Counted from the stretch's first letter, positions 18,169 through 29,030 are shown. The stretch is DNA of 64,000 nt from Cyclobacteriaceae bacterium (GCA_028285445.1 JANQPQ010000036.1:40219-104218); one strand, 5' to 3'. The notes: generated by a model from the sequence alone, not told the origin. A program made the numbers and translations.

Positions 18169-20382
18169 ATGAAAAAACACCTACTTCTCTGGATTTGCTT
18201 TTTGTTGGTAGCGGCAACTTCGCAAGGTCAAAACTCAGCAAACAACCGGGCTAACCTGGATGTGAAAAAAGCCAATGCTGAAATTAAGATTGATGGCAGA
18301 ATTGATGAAGATGACTGGCTGGAAGCTCAGGTAGCTTCAAACTTTGTAAATCAATGGCCATCAGATAGCGGGGCGGCGGAAGCTATAACCGAAGTGAGAT
18401 TAACCTATGACGAAAACTTCATTTACATTGGCGCTATTCTCTACGATGATGGTGAAAATCGTATAATCCAATCTTTAAGAAGAGATAATGATAGCCACTG
18501 GAACAGCGATGGCTTCACCGTGATTTTCGACCCTATTAACAACAAAAGCAACGGTTTTGTATTTGGTGTAAATGCTGGAGGAGCTCAGATGGAGGGAACC
18601 GCCAACTCCCAGGGTAATGAGACCAATGTCGATCTGAACTGGGACAACAAATGGATGTCTGAAATTGGGCAGTATGAAAATATGTGGGTGGTTGAAATGG
18701 CCATTCCATTTAAGACGCTGAGATACAACAGCAGTAGCACGTCTTGGGGAATTAATTTTGTGCGCAATGATATGAAGCGCAACATATACAGCACCTGGTC
18801 TGCCGTGCCCCGAAATCTTCCTGCCCTGGACATCGGTTATACTGGCCAATTGCAATGGGACGCAGCACCTCAACCATCAAAGGGAAAAGTTATTCTGATC
18901 CCTTACGCATCTGGCAATATTGCCCGCAACCATGAAGACAATGAGTCTACCAAGTATGATGGTGACGTAGGACTGGATGCAAAAATTGCTGTTACCTCCT
19001 CTTTAAACCTTGACCTGACTGTTAATCCGGATTTTTCAAATGTTGATGTCGACCAGCAAGTAACAAACCTTTCTCGATTTAGCATTTTCTTCCCTGAGAA
19101 GAGAAACTTCTTCCTGGAAAACAGCGACTTATTCTCAAACTTCGGCACTTGGAATCTTCGCCCCTTCTTTTCGCGAAAAATCGGATTGAACGATGGCGAG
19201 GCTATTCCAATTCTATATGGCGCCAGGCTTAGCGGGAACCTTACCGATGATTTAAGAATTGGTGCTTTGGATGTACAAACAAGAGCAACTGATGAATTCA
19301 AAGCGCAGAACTACGCAGTTGCTGCATTTCAGCAGCGGGTCTTAAAAAGATCAACTGTCAAAGGCATTTTTGTAAACAGACAATCCTCTGACAAAGGCGA
19401 AGGATTCAATAAAACGGATTACAATCGTGTGGGTGGGCTGGAATTTCAATATCTAAATGAAAGTGGGCGCTTTGGCGGTTCCTTACGTTATCACACCTCA
19501 TTTACACCGGAGGATACTGATGACAATAGTTATTACGGGGCCAATGTGGAATACAACTCGCGCAACTTCTTTACTGGCCTTAATCTGGATAAAGTTGGCC
19601 AGAATTATGTAACTGACGTAGGGTTCGCTCCGAGGCTAAACAATACAGATTCTGAGAGAGATACCACTGTACGTATAGGTTATACATTTATCAATCCCTG
19701 GGTGGGAGCCAATTTCTTTACTCCGGAAAGTAAAGTGCTCAATTTCCATGGCCCTCGCACATGGCACATCTTCAACATCAATGACGATGGCGAGCTAACG
19801 GAGAGAAGATACAACCTCTTCTATGTGCTGGGGTTTAGAAATACCAGCTTCTTCAGAATCAGGTTTTCAGATAGTCAGGTGACATTGCCTTTTGCCCTGG
19901 ACCTAATTGGTGGTGACGATTTTCTTCCGGCCGGTAAATATATCTTTAGGGAAGTTTGGGCCGGTTATGAAAGCGACTCCAGAAGAACGATTTCATTCAA
20001 TTCTGAAATTACTTATGGCTCTTTTTATAATGGCACCAAGCTAACATTGAGCGGTGGATTAAACATCAGGCAGCAGCCCTGGGGAAATTTCGGAATTAAC
20101 TACACTCAGAATAGAGTTGATCTACCTGAAAACTTTGGCAATACCACTTTGCACCTTATTGGGCCGCAGGCAGAAGTATCTTTTTCCAACAAAATGTTCT
20201 GGACCTCCTTTCTGCAGTTCAACACGCAAGCTGAAAACTTTAACATTAATAGCCGATTCCAGTGGCGCTATAGGCCAATGTCTGATCTATTCATTGTCTA
20301 TAGCGATAATTACGCTACCGACAACCTAAACGTAAAAAACCGCGGCGTTGTAGTGAAGATCACCTACTGGCTCAATCTATAA
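18169..20382 (+). CDS. DUF5916 outer-membrane protein with CBM9-like N-terminal domain
   Basis: The signal peptide is MKKHLLLWICFLLVAATSQGQ. A carbohydrate-binding family 9-like domain (about 35-225; IKIDGRIDEDDWLEAQ) is followed by a DUF5916 beta-barrel-like region to the C terminus (FFPEKRNFFLENSDLF, many aromatic alternating strands). The pattern is that of Bacteroidota surface proteins, presumed to sit in the outer membrane. Ligand and activity are unknown. The ATG at 18169 is preferred over the GTG at 18151 because it starts the signal peptide. A 17-bp palindrome lies upstream. Confidence 0.9.
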   Translation: MKKHLLLWICFLLVAATSQGQNSANNRANLDVKKANAEIKIDGRIDEDDWLEAQVASNFVNQWPSDSGAAEAITEVRLTYDENFIYIGAILYDDGENRIIQSLRRDNDSHWNSDGFTVIFDPINNKSNGFVFGVNAGGAQMEGTANSQGNETNVDLNWDNKWMSEIGQYENMWVVEMAIPFKTLRYNSSSTSWGINFVRNDMKRNIYSTWSAVPRNLPALDIGYTGQLQWDAAPQPSKGKVILIPYASGNIARNHEDNESTKYDGDVGLDAKIAVTSSLNLDLTVNPDFSNVDVDQQVTNLSRFSIFFPEKRNFFLENSDLFSNFGTWNLRPFFSRKIGLNDGEAIPILYGARLSGNLTDDLRIGALDVQTRATDEFKAQNYAVAAFQQRVLKRSTVKGIFVNRQSSDKGEGFNKTDYNRVGGLEFQYLNESGRFGGSLRYHTSFTPEDTDDNSYYGANVEYNSRNFFTGLNLDKVGQNYVTDVGFAPRLNNTDSERDTTVRIGYTFINPWVGANFFTPESKVLNFHGPRTWHIFNINDDGELTERRYNLFYVLGFRNTSFFRIRFSDSQVTLPFALDLIGGDDFLPAGKYIFREVWAGYESDSRRTISFNSEITYGSFYNGTKLTLSGGLNIRQQPWGNFGINYTQNRVDLPENFGNTTLHLIGPQAEVSFSNKMFWTSFLQFNTQAENFNINSRFQWRYRPMSDLFIVYSDNYATDNLNVKNRGVVVKITYWLNL

Positions 20383-20430
20383 TTATCTCCAGATTCCAGC
20401 CCATCACCGTATTCGTTTAAAATAATAATA

Positions 20431-20501
20431 CTACTGTTAGGAATTAATTATTAGTCGTGGTACTATTGCCTAATATTACTACTAATAGGAATCAATTATT
20501 A
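20431..20501 (+). promoter_or_regulatory. Direct-repeat region upstream of padR cassette 1
   Basis: Two 23-nt direct repeats, 20431-20453 and 20479-20501, match at 20 of 23 positions and are 48 nt apart start to start. Both contain the core TAGGAAT. The second ends at the A of the PadR start codon. The core TAGGAA recurs in the palindrome before the second PadR cassette (36350-36366), so these are candidate PadR operators. Confidence 0.45.
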
Positions 20502-20848
20502 TGAGAAAGTATCCGCTTGGGGAGTTCGAAGAAGTTGTGATGCTCACAGTGGGAGTCTTGACCGACAAGGCCTACGGGTTCGCAATCAAACAAGCTATTG
20601 AAGGCAGGCTTTCGAGATCAGTAAGCGTAGGTGCATTGCAATCGGCATTGATCCGCCTTGAAGACAAAGGCTTCCTTACCTCTTATGAAAGTGAAGGAAC
20701 ACAGGAGCGGGCAGGCAGGCCCAAAAAGTATTTCAGAATTACCATGGAAGGCAAAAAAGCGCTGGAGTTTGTGAGAGCCACGAGGAATTCTCTCTGGAAC
20801 GAAATTCCGGCAACTGCCTTTGAACTAAGTGGAGCAAAGAAGAAATGA
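20501..20848 (+). CDS. PadR family transcriptional regulator
   Basis: 115 residues. A PadR winged helix with LGEFEEVVMLTVGVL, AYGFAIKQAIEGR and the wing sequence GALQSALIRLEDKGFLTSYESE...GRPKKYFRITMEGKKAL. Such regulators usually repress an adjacent transporter. Here the gene overlaps the following FtsX-type permease by 4 nt, and the upstream direct repeats suggest autoregulation. Confidence 0.93.
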   Translation: MRKYPLGEFEEVVMLTVGVLTDKAYGFAIKQAIEGRLSRSVSVGALQSALIRLEDKGFLTSYESEGTQERAGRPKKYFRITMEGKKALEFVRATRNSLWNEIPATAFELSGAKKK

Positions 20849-23478
20849 AAAACGAAAAACACCCTAAGCCTCCTTTCCTGGTTCTCAAGTGGTTTTGCCG
20901 ATCGGAGTTTTATCCTGCAATTGAAGGAGACCTCATTGAAGTTTATGCACTCCAATTGAAAAAAAGGGGGCCATTCCAAGCCTATTTGCTGCTATGCAAG
21001 GAGGTTTTGCTCCTTCTCAGGAAGGAGGTAATCAAGCCCGTTTACTCTGTAGAAACAACTGCTAATACTATTATGCTTCATCATTACCTGCGGCTCGCGA
21101 TTCGCAATCTTCGAAAGCAAAAAAGTTATTCTTTGGTTAATCTCTTTGGCCTTTCCGTGGCGTTGGTAATTGCTCTTCTTGTTTCTTTATATATCTCCCA
21201 TGAGTTTAGTTATGACAATTTCCATGAGGATAGCAACAGAATTTATCGCGTTACTAAAAGCTATTTCAATGGCGACAAAAAGGTGGAAACCGTTCCCTTT
21301 AGAAGTTATCTGCTTGAGCACATACGGGATGAGATTACAGGTGTTGAAAGCACCACTACATTGAAGCCATTTTCTGGTAATCAGGTAATTCAACACCAAG
21401 ACAAAACCATTTCTGAAAGCCACATCACCTTCGTAGAGGACAATTTCTTTGACTTTTTCAACTTCGATTTGATACAAGGCAACAAAAAGTCTGTTTTGTC
21501 GAAACCCTATACTGTGGTTATTTCGAGTAGCCAGGCACAAGCAGTATTCCCAAGCCAGACAGCAGTGGGCAAGGAGATAACGATTAAAGAGGCCTTTAGT
21601 GGTCGGCAGTTTGTCGCCTCAGTAACCGGAGTTTTTGCAGACATGCCAGAGAATAGTCATATGCATTTCGACTATCTCGTAAGCATGGCCACCGGCGAGA
21701 TTGAAAACAAAAAAGAGCGCATTTATAGTTTTCCGCTTAAATACGGATATCTGAAACTGTCTCCGGGCGTTGAAATTGCCGCTGTTGCTGAGCAAATTCC
21801 TAAGATAGAGGAGGCTTATGCCCCAAGGTTCTACGCAACACATGATATGCACCTCCACCCGCAGCCTTTGGCTTCTATTCACCTGCAATCCAATATGGAG
21901 AACGAACTGGAGACCAATGGCGACGTCAGGCAAGTATACTTGCTAGTGGGAATCGCCGGGCTCATTCTTATGATTGCATTTTTCAACTATATCAATCTAA
22001 CTATTGCAAACAGTTCTCTTCGCGAAAAAGAGGTAGGGCTTCGCAAAAGTATAGGAGCGTTTAGAAAACAGCTAATCGGGCAGTTTCTTACAGAATCATT
22101 TTTGAATACGACTGCGGCACTTTTTGTCGCCATTATTCTTACCTATTTTTTGCTGCCCAACTTCAACGCCTTCACCGGCAAAACGCTTGCTCTTTCAGGG
22201 CAACAGATAGAAACTATAGCGTTGCTGGCCGGCATTGTGCTATTGGCCGGCTTGCTATCGGGGTTTTATCCCGCGCTTATCTTGACCAAGGTGAAACCAG
22301 CTACGGCCATGAAAAGCAAAGGCATTGGTAAGGGAGGAATGATTCCGAGACGTTTGTTAGTTACTCTACAGATGGGAGTCGCGGTTTTCTTGATGATTAT
22401 AACCGTTGTGGTTTTCAAGCAGTGGAAAATGCTGCAGAGTAGTAAATTCTCCTTTAACACAGAAGATATTATCAATATTCCGGTCAGTTCCCTCACACTC
22501 CGGGATAATTACCAAGTACTCAAACAAGAGTTGCTTCAGAATGCCGATGTTTTGGCCATAACAGGCTCAAACAAAAATTTCATCTCACCATTAACTTCCT
22601 TCAATGGTCTCACGGTTCCTGGCCACGAGGACTTCGTTAATATTTATCGAGCTGTAGTTGATGCTGATTTCTTTTCGCTTTACAATAAAAAATTCATTAG
22701 TGGTCGAAATTTTGTTGACCATTCTACTGATTCTCTCAATAGTATTATTATCAATCAGTCTGCTGCTAAACTTGTTGGTGTGGGCCCCGAAGAGATCATT
22801 GGAATGAAAGTGAAATGGGGAGACGATGATTACACATCTGAAATCATTGGAGTGGTTGAAGATTTTCAATTTCAGTCAATGCATAGCCGCATTGTACCAA
22901 TGCATTTCCAAACATTCCATTCTCAAAGGCTTGCCGACCATCTAAAGGTGATCACTATCAAGTTAGATTCGAAAAATTTTGCAAGCACTTTGGCTCAGAT
23001 TGAAAGCACCTTCAAGAAATTAGATGAGAAGGCCTTGTTTAGCTTTAGTATACTTGATTATGAAATTGGAGAGGCCTATCAAAAAGAACTGCGGTTTGGG
23101 CAAATATTTATGGGAGCAACCTTCTTCTCCTTGCTGTTGGCCGCTTTAGGGATCTTTGGCATTGCCGCGTCAAGTACCAGCCTGCGAAGAAAGGAGATTA
23201 GTATACGGAAAGTACTGGGAGCGTCGTTCCTCCGGGTGCTGTTTTCAGTAAACCGGGAATTTGTAGTCCTGGCCTTGGCAGCGAACATATTTGCATGGCC
23301 ATTAGCATATCTGCTAAGCGAAAAATGGCTCTCAAATTTTGCCTATAAGGTTGACATAAGCACTGCCGTTTTCATTTCAACACTTGGCACCTCCCTTACA
23401 ATTGCAATCTTAACCGCATTGTTCTGGACCTACAGAAGTGCGGCTGCTAATCCTACTAAGGCACTAAACGAAAGTTGA
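20845..23478 (+). CDS. FtsX/MacB-like ABC permease with N-terminal prefix domain
   Basis: 877 residues. An N-terminal prefix domain (about 1-75; EGDLIEVYALQLKKRGPF) precedes two FtsX-MacB modules: a TM near 97-117, a periplasmic core with the MacB-type NRIYRVTKSY entry, and TM clusters near 375-480 and 755-870. The sequences EKEVGLRKSIGA and RKEISIRKVLGA mark the two halves. No ATPase gene is adjacent, as is usual for this permease group. A role in envelope stress or export is inferred. It is co-translated with PadR. Confidence 0.92.
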   Translation: MKNEKHPKPPFLVLKWFCRSEFYPAIEGDLIEVYALQLKKRGPFQAYLLLCKEVLLLLRKEVIKPVYSVETTANTIMLHHYLRLAIRNLRKQKSYSLVNLFGLSVALVIALLVSLYISHEFSYDNFHEDSNRIYRVTKSYFNGDKKVETVPFRSYLLEHIRDEITGVESTTTLKPFSGNQVIQHQDKTISESHITFVEDNFFDFFNFDLIQGNKKSVLSKPYTVVISSSQAQAVFPSQTAVGKEITIKEAFSGRQFVASVTGVFADMPENSHMHFDYLVSMATGEIENKKERIYSFPLKYGYLKLSPGVEIAAVAEQIPKIEEAYAPRFYATHDMHLHPQPLASIHLQSNMENELETNGDVRQVYLLVGIAGLILMIAFFNYINLTIANSSLREKEVGLRKSIGAFRKQLIGQFLTESFLNTTAALFVAIILTYFLLPNFNAFTGKTLALSGQQIETIALLAGIVLLAGLLSGFYPALILTKVKPATAMKSKGIGKGGMIPRRLLVTLQMGVAVFLMIITVVVFKQWKMLQSSKFSFNTEDIINIPVSSLTLRDNYQVLKQELLQNADVLAITGSNKNFISPLTSFNGLTVPGHEDFVNIYRAVVDADFFSLYNKKFISGRNFVDHSTDSLNSIIINQSAAKLVGVGPEEIIGMKVKWGDDDYTSEIIGVVEDFQFQSMHSRIVPMHFQTFHSQRLADHLKVITIKLDSKNFASTLAQIESTFKKLDEKALFSFSILDYEIGEAYQKELRFGQIFMGATFFSLLLAALGIFGIAASSTSLRRKEISIRKVLGASFLRVLFSVNREFVVLALAANIFAWPLAYLLSEKWLSNFAYKVDISTAVFISTLGTSLTIAILTALFWTYRSAAANPTKALNES

Positions 23479-23582
23479 CACCATCCAACACAATTCCGGC
23501 ATTGTTGCCCAATTTTTGCATACCAATAAGTATTTTGGTCTTTCGGCATCACATTGATGGTGATTGCCGTTAATCATTTGGT

Positions 23583-25676
23583 ATGAATAACTCCCTTCTG
23601 ATTTTTGACAACTCTCCATGGCTTACGTTGGTAGGAATTGTAGTCGGTTTGCTCTATGCGTGGTTGCTGTACAGCAGTAAAGGCCCCTGGACAAAAACTA
23701 TGGGATATGCTCTTTCTACCAGCCGGGTTATTCTGGTAGCTTTACTATTTGTACTACTGCTTGGTCCCATCCTCCGGCAGATTGAGAATAATACTGAGAA
23801 ACCTACTTTCGTAATTGCTGTTGATAACTCCGCATCAGTTAGTGAGGTTATGGATAGCCTATCAGTTTCGCAAGTGTTGGAGGGCCTTACCGACTTACAA
23901 GGTGCAATTGTTGATAACAACTATGAAACCACAATTCGTACTTTCAATAGCCAGCCAAACGACCTTGCCGGACTAGAGTTCAACCATGAAAGTACGGATC
24001 TAAACAAACTACTTAGAGATATACAAAATGAATTTGAAGGTCGGAACCTGGCTGGTGTTATTCTGGTGTCAGATGGCATTTACAACTTAGGGGCCTCTCC
24101 AACTTTCAATTCATATGGCTTCGAACTCTTTACCGTTGGCATTGGAGATACCATACCACATAAAGATGTTTCACTCAAATCCCTTCGTTACAACCGTATC
24201 TCCTACCAGGGCAATAAATTCCCGGTAATTGCCGAGATAGCCAATGAAGGTTATGACGGAGAAGTTGTACGGGTAACCGCCAGAAAAGATGGAGCTGTTG
24301 TTGCAAGTGAGCAGCTAACACTTAGTGCCGGAAATCGGTTGGAATCTGTGGAGTTTTTACTGGAAGCAGAAGAAGAAGGCATTCAGCGTTATGAAATTAC
24401 AACCACGCCACTTGAGGGTGAATTGACAACAAAAAATAATACACAACAAGCGTACGTAGATATTGTTGAAGGAAAAGAAAACATCCTGCTGCTGGCCCCA
24501 TCTCCCCATCCCGACATTAAGGCCATCAGCGGAGCGATTGAGAGCAATGAGAATTACAAACTAGAATTATTCATCCCGGGCGTCTCTGAAAAAAACCTAG
24601 CCGACATTCAAAAGGAGAAATTTGACTTGGTAATATTTCACCAGGTGCCAGATCTCAGTGGTAGGCTAACACCTGCATTTCAGCATTATATGAATGAAGA
24701 GGTTTCAACCTTGATAGTCGTTGGGAAACAAACTCATCTGCGAAATTTCAACACGCTAAATCCCGTGCTGCAAATCAAAACGAATCGCTTTGACGCTGAT
24801 AACGTTACAGGAGTGTTTAACACGGTTTTCTCGCATTTTACTTTAACAGAAGAACTACAATCACTTTTTAGTGAGCTACCTCCTATTACCGTGCCCTTCG
24901 GAGAAATTGAATACAAGGGTGAGGTTGAACCGTTGCTCTACCAGAAATTTGGAAATGTAGAGACTTCCAATCCCCTCCTGGTATTTAGGGATGAAAGTGG
25001 AATTAAGTCTGCCGTTCTACTTGGTGAAGGTACCTGGCGCTGGAGATTACACGAATATTTCCAGGATGAGGATCGTACGAAATTTAATGAGTTGATTTCT
25101 AAGGTAGTGCAGTTTCTATCTTCGAAGGAAGATAAGAGAAAGTTTAAGGTTTACCCTTTAAGGAATGAAGTGAGCACCACTGACGGAGTGGTGTTCGAAG
25201 CAGAACTGTACGATGACCTCTACGAGCGAGTATACGAGAATGAAATTGTACTCAACATCACCAACTCGGAAGAAAAGCAAACACAATACACCTTCGTTAC
25301 CAATCAGAATAGCTCTCAGTACACCATCAACAATTTGGAAGAGGGTGTCTATCGCTATACGGCAACCACAAACTACAACGCTGAACGGTATCAGGTCAGT
25401 GGAGAATTCCTGGTGAGGGAACAACAACTTGAAGGTGTAAACCTCACCGCCGACCACAATGTGCTTAGAGAATTGTCATCAAGTACCAACGGCACTTTTG
25501 TAAAAGCCCAGGATCTGGATTTACTGCAAAATGAGCTTGATGCACGAAATTACCAGGGATTGATACATAGCTCTGAAAGCTACCTGCCATTGATCAATTT
25601 GAAGTACTTGTTTTTCCTACTTCTGTTGATAGTAAGCCTTGAATGGTTTGCCAGAAAGTATAGCGGAGCTTATTGA
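23583..25676 (+). CDS. Membrane-anchored VWA-like domain protein
   Basis: 697 residues. Two N-terminal membrane segments (about 12-30 and 40-62) are followed by a von Willebrand A-like domain with a MIDAS-type motif (AVDNSASV, D-x-S-x-S) and VILVSDGIYNLG. A long periplasmic beta-rich region follows, and a final membrane helix lies near the C terminus (LKYLFFLLLLIVSLEWF). The layout matches Bacteroidota membrane VWA proteins of unknown function. The 3' end overlaps convergent clpC by 7 nt. Confidence 0.88.
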   Translation: MNNSLLIFDNSPWLTLVGIVVGLLYAWLLYSSKGPWTKTMGYALSTSRVILVALLFVLLLGPILRQIENNTEKPTFVIAVDNSASVSEVMDSLSVSQVLEGLTDLQGAIVDNNYETTIRTFNSQPNDLAGLEFNHESTDLNKLLRDIQNEFEGRNLAGVILVSDGIYNLGASPTFNSYGFELFTVGIGDTIPHKDVSLKSLRYNRISYQGNKFPVIAEIANEGYDGEVVRVTARKDGAVVASEQLTLSAGNRLESVEFLLEAEEEGIQRYEITTTPLEGELTTKNNTQQAYVDIVEGKENILLLAPSPHPDIKAISGAIESNENYKLELFIPGVSEKNLADIQKEKFDLVIFHQVPDLSGRLTPAFQHYMNEEVSTLIVVGKQTHLRNFNTLNPVLQIKTNRFDADNVTGVFNTVFSHFTLTEELQSLFSELPPITVPFGEIEYKGEVEPLLYQKFGNVETSNPLLVFRDESGIKSAVLLGEGTWRWRLHEYFQDEDRTKFNELISKVVQFLSSKEDKRKFKVYPLRNEVSTTDGVVFEAELYDDLYERVYENEIVLNITNSEEKQTQYTFVTNQNSSQYTINNLEEGVYRYTATTNYNAERYQVSGEFLVREQQLEGVNLTADHNVLRELSSSTNGTFVKAQDLDLLQNELDARNYQGLIHSSESYLPLINLKYLFFLLLLIVSLEWFARKYSGAY

Positions 25677-28258
25677 CCTTCCTTGCCCTTCTCTTCTTTA
25701 CCTTTTTCTTCCTTTTTCTTGGCTGTTGACTTCTTCGCCTTTAGCTTGATCTTAAGCTCGTCAGATTTACCGTCGTGGTCAGCGATGATGGTATCTCCGC
25801 CATTAACGTCACCCTTGAGAATTTCTTCTGCAACAGGATCTTCGAGGTATTTCTGAATAGCCCTATTGAGGGGTCTGGCACCAAATTGAGGATCGTAGCC
25901 TTTCTCACTGAGAAAATCTTTGGCTTTTTCTGTCAATTCCACCTTGTATCCCAACTCTACTACGCGTTCAAATAACTTGTCTAGAGTGATATCAATGATC
26001 TCATGGATATGCTCACGGCTTAAAGCGTTAAACACAATCACATCATCCAGCCGGTTTAAAAACTCTGGACTGAAAGCCTTTTTCAGTGCACTTTGGATGG
26101 TAGATCTCATCACCTCATCATCAGACTGATCTTCGGCTTGAGTCGAAAACCCTATTCCAGCTCCAAAGTCTTTTAAGTCCCTGACCCCAATATTTGAAGT
26201 CATAATGATAATGGTGTTTCTAAAATCAACCCTTCGGCCAAGGCCGTCGGTGAGGATGCCATCATCTAACACTTGCAGCAATATGTTAAATACATCGGGG
26301 TGAGCTTTCTCGATTTCATCTAACAACACCACACTGTACGGTCTTCTTCTTACCTTTTCAGTTAGCTGTCCGCCTTCTTCATAACCCACATAGCCCGGAG
26401 GCGCTCCCACTAATCGCGACACAGAGAATTTCTCCATGTACTCACTCATATCTATCCGCACTAGGCTGTCTTCTTTATCAAATAGGTATGTTGAAAGCAC
26501 TTTGGCCAATTCTGTTTTACCAACGCCCGTAGGTCCCAGAAAAATGAATGTTCCTATAGGCTTCTGCGGGTCCTTAAGCCCAACTCTTGTCCGTTGTATA
26601 GCCTTGACCAGTTTCTTAATCGCTTCATCCTGGCCGACAACTTTGCTGTTAAGCTCGCTGGCCATTTCAAGAAGCTTATTGCTTTCATTTTGGGCGATAC
26701 GCTTGGTAGGTATACCCGTCATCATGGCTATTACTTCCGCCACGTTGTCCTCAGTAACTTTATACCGTTTGGTCTTAGTTTCTTCTTCCCAAGCCGTTTT
26801 AGCTACTTCAAGTTGCTCAAGCAACTTCTTCTCCTTATCTCTTAATTGGGCGGCTTCCTCGTATTTCTGAGATTTTACCACCTGGTTCTTCTCTTTCTTG
26901 ATGTCCTCAATCTTGTCTTCAAGATCTACGATGTTATCAGGAACGTGGATATTGTTGATGTGCACTCTGGCACCCGCCTCATCAAGTACATCTATGGCCT
27001 TGTCTGGAAGATAACGATCACTGATATAGCGATCAGACAACTTCACACAGGCGTCTATAGCTTCCGGGGTATAATTTACATGATGGTGGTCTTCATACTT
27101 CTCCTTGATATTAGCAAGTATTTGCATGGTTTCCTCCGGTGTGGTAGCATCTACCATCACCATTTGGAACCTTCTGGCCAAGGCACCATCCTTTTCAATG
27201 TATTGTCGGTATTCATCAAGGGTAGTCGCTCCGATGCATTGAATCTCACCTCTAGCTAGTGCTGGCTTAAACATGTTAGATGCATCAAGTGAACCTGATG
27301 CTCCACCGGCACCTACGATAGTATGAAGCTCGTCAATGAATAAGATCACTTCAGGAGATTTCTCCAGCTCGTTCATCACTGCCTTCATTCTCTCCTCAAA
27401 CTGGCCACGATACTTTGTACCGGCAACCAGTGAAGCGAGATCAAGTGTAACAACTCTTTTACCGAAAAGCACACGAGATACTTTCTTCTGAATTATTCTT
27501 AAGGCAAGCCCCTCTGCAATTGCCGTTTTACCGACACCAGGCTCACCAATGAGAATAGGGTTGTTCTTCTTTCTTCTACTTAGTATTTGAGCAACCCTCT
27601 CAATTTCCTTATCACGACCAACTATTGGATCAAGCTTATCACCCTCGGCCAATTTGGTTAGGTCGCGGCCAAAATTGTCAAGTACCGGAGTTCTTGATTT
27701 CTCTCCTCCTTTCGAACCGGATTCCCGGCCTGAGCCTCCACCAGATCCACCCCCACTGCCAAAGATCCTTGATGAATCCTCATCATCATCATCTGTCTCA
27801 GAGGAGGATGCAATTGGGTTCTCAGTTTGATACTCAAGGAGCTCTTTCACTACGTCGTAATTCACATCAAATTTGTCTAGAATCTGGGTAGCAATATTAT
27901 CCTCATCTCTCAGGATGGAGAGCAGGAGATGCTCGGTACCAATCAACTGGCTCTTGAAGATCTTTGCTTCCAGATATGTTATTTTCAACACCTTCTCTGA
28001 CTGCCTTGTCAGCGGTATGTTTGCAAGATTTTTTACGTTATGAGTAGCAGTACCTTTCGAGGCCTGCTCTACTGATTGTCGGAGCTCATCTAGGCTGATT
28101 CCTAGCTTCTTAAGAAGGCTTATTGCCACACCTTCTCCTTCTCTAATCATGCCCAATAATAGGTGCTCTGTACCGATATAATCGTGCCCTAGCCTAAGTG
28201 CTTCCTCCCGGCTTAGCGAGATAACTTCCTTCACTCTATTTGAAAATTTAGCCTCCAT
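25670..28258 (-). CDS. clpC: ClpC ATP-dependent protease ATPase subunit
   Basis: 862 residues with the full ClpC layout. Two Clp_N repeats (about 1-150) are followed by a Gly/Ser-rich linker (about 165-190), D1 with GEPGVGKT and LFIDELH, a middle coiled coil with a UVR-like segment (QKYEEAAQLRDKEKKL), and D2 with GPTGVGKT and LLDEIEKAHPDV. The GIGF loop fits a ClpP-binding motif. It unfolds substrates for ClpP. The C-terminal tail is a low-complexity Lys/Glu run. The adaptor gene clpS is at 57313 in the same window; clpP is not present. Confidence 0.97.
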   Translation of the reverse strand: MEAKFSNRVKEVISLSREEALRLGHDYIGTEHLLLGMIREGEGVAISLLKKLGISLDELRQSVEQASKGTATHNVKNLANIPLTRQSEKVLKITYLEAKIFKSQLIGTEHLLLSILRDEDNIATQILDKFDVNYDVVKELLEYQTENPIASSSETDDDDEDSSRIFGSGGGSGGGSGRESGSKGGEKSRTPVLDNFGRDLTKLAEGDKLDPIVGRDKEIERVAQILSRRKKNNPILIGEPGVGKTAIAEGLALRIIQKKVSRVLFGKRVVTLDLASLVAGTKYRGQFEERMKAVMNELEKSPEVILFIDELHTIVGAGGASGSLDASNMFKPALARGEIQCIGATTLDEYRQYIEKDGALARRFQMVMVDATTPEETMQILANIKEKYEDHHHVNYTPEAIDACVKLSDRYISDRYLPDKAIDVLDEAGARVHINNIHVPDNIVDLEDKIEDIKKEKNQVVKSQKYEEAAQLRDKEKKLLEQLEVAKTAWEEETKTKRYKVTEDNVAEVIAMMTGIPTKRIAQNESNKLLEMASELNSKVVGQDEAIKKLVKAIQRTRVGLKDPQKPIGTFIFLGPTGVGKTELAKVLSTYLFDKEDSLVRIDMSEYMEKFSVSRLVGAPPGYVGYEEGGQLTEKVRRRPYSVVLLDEIEKAHPDVFNILLQVLDDGILTDGLGRRVDFRNTIIIMTSNIGVRDLKDFGAGIGFSTQAEDQSDDEVMRSTIQSALKKAFSPEFLNRLDDVIVFNALSREHIHEIIDITLDKLFERVVELGYKVELTEKAKDFLSEKGYDPQFGARPLNRAIQKYLEDPVAEEILKGDVNGGDTIIADHDGKSDELKIKLKAKKSTAKKKEEKGKEEKGKEGQ

Positions 28259-28358
28259 TTATCGCTAATATGTTACTGGTAAATGTATAAGATAAAAGAC
28301 AAAAAACTAACTGTGCCAAATATTTATTTAATACAACCAAAAACGAGCAAGTAATGTT

Positions 28359-29003
28359 TCACTCATATATGGTTGATTCCTGAATTACGTAACCTGAATT
28401 AGGTCCTTCGCAGAACAGGAGGTCAATTAGGCTTAGGTTTTCTACAAACTTTTTGCCAAAGACCTGATGGTAAGAAACGGGTTGAAAGACCGCGTCATTT
28501 TTACACCCTTCTTTTGGCGAGATTTTCGATCGCATGTCAATAATGCCCTCAGATGCTTCCTTTTGATAGGTTTCGGTTAGCGAGAAATCTAATCGCAGAT
28601 TGGCCAAATACAGACAAAGTGTCAGCAGTTTTTGGTTAAGGTCGAACAGGAACTTGGGCTTGCTATGGAGTAACAATTGAATTTCACCTGCAAAGTGCTC
28701 ATAAAAGGGAGCCTTCCCGTATGCTGATGAGATGGTGCGCCAGTGATCATTAACCCAACCCTGGCGATAGTCTATAGTCACATCTTTGGCCAGTTGCTTT
28801 CCCTTGTGTTCTACAGGTATAGATAATGACTTCACTCCCTGGGCAGTTAGTATTAGGCAACGGTTACGATAAGACTGTTTGCTGTAGTTCTCCTGCGTCT
28901 CAAACCAAACCTTCCTATGCCTTAGCAGATGGCTGAAGTATTGAACACTTCCCAGGTAGTGCAACTCAATCAGTAACTCATGATCTCTCAGATCCTTAGC
29001 CAT
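28359..29003 (-). CDS. WbqC family protein
   Basis: 214 residues matching the WbqC-like family: a histidine-containing N terminus (IELHYLGSVQYFSHLLRH), the family segment NYSKQSYRNRCLILTAQG, and VTIDYRQGWVNDHWRTISSAYGKAPFYEH. WbqC proteins are linked to surface polysaccharide or amino-sugar biosynthesis, but the reaction is not defined. It lies alone between clpC and divergent mltG, so context gives no help. Confidence 0.9.
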   Translation of the reverse strand: MAKDLRDHELLIELHYLGSVQYFSHLLRHRKVWFETQENYSKQSYRNRCLILTAQGVKSLSIPVEHKGKQLAKDVTIDYRQGWVNDHWRTISSAYGKAPFYEHFAGEIQLLLHSKPKFLFDLNQKLLTLCLYLANLRLDFSLTETYQKEASEGIIDMRSKISPKEGCKNDAVFQPVSYHQVFGKKFVENLSLIDLLFCEGPNSGYVIQESTIYE

Positions 29004-29030
29004 TTAAAGTTCGTTTAGAGAAAGTATTGC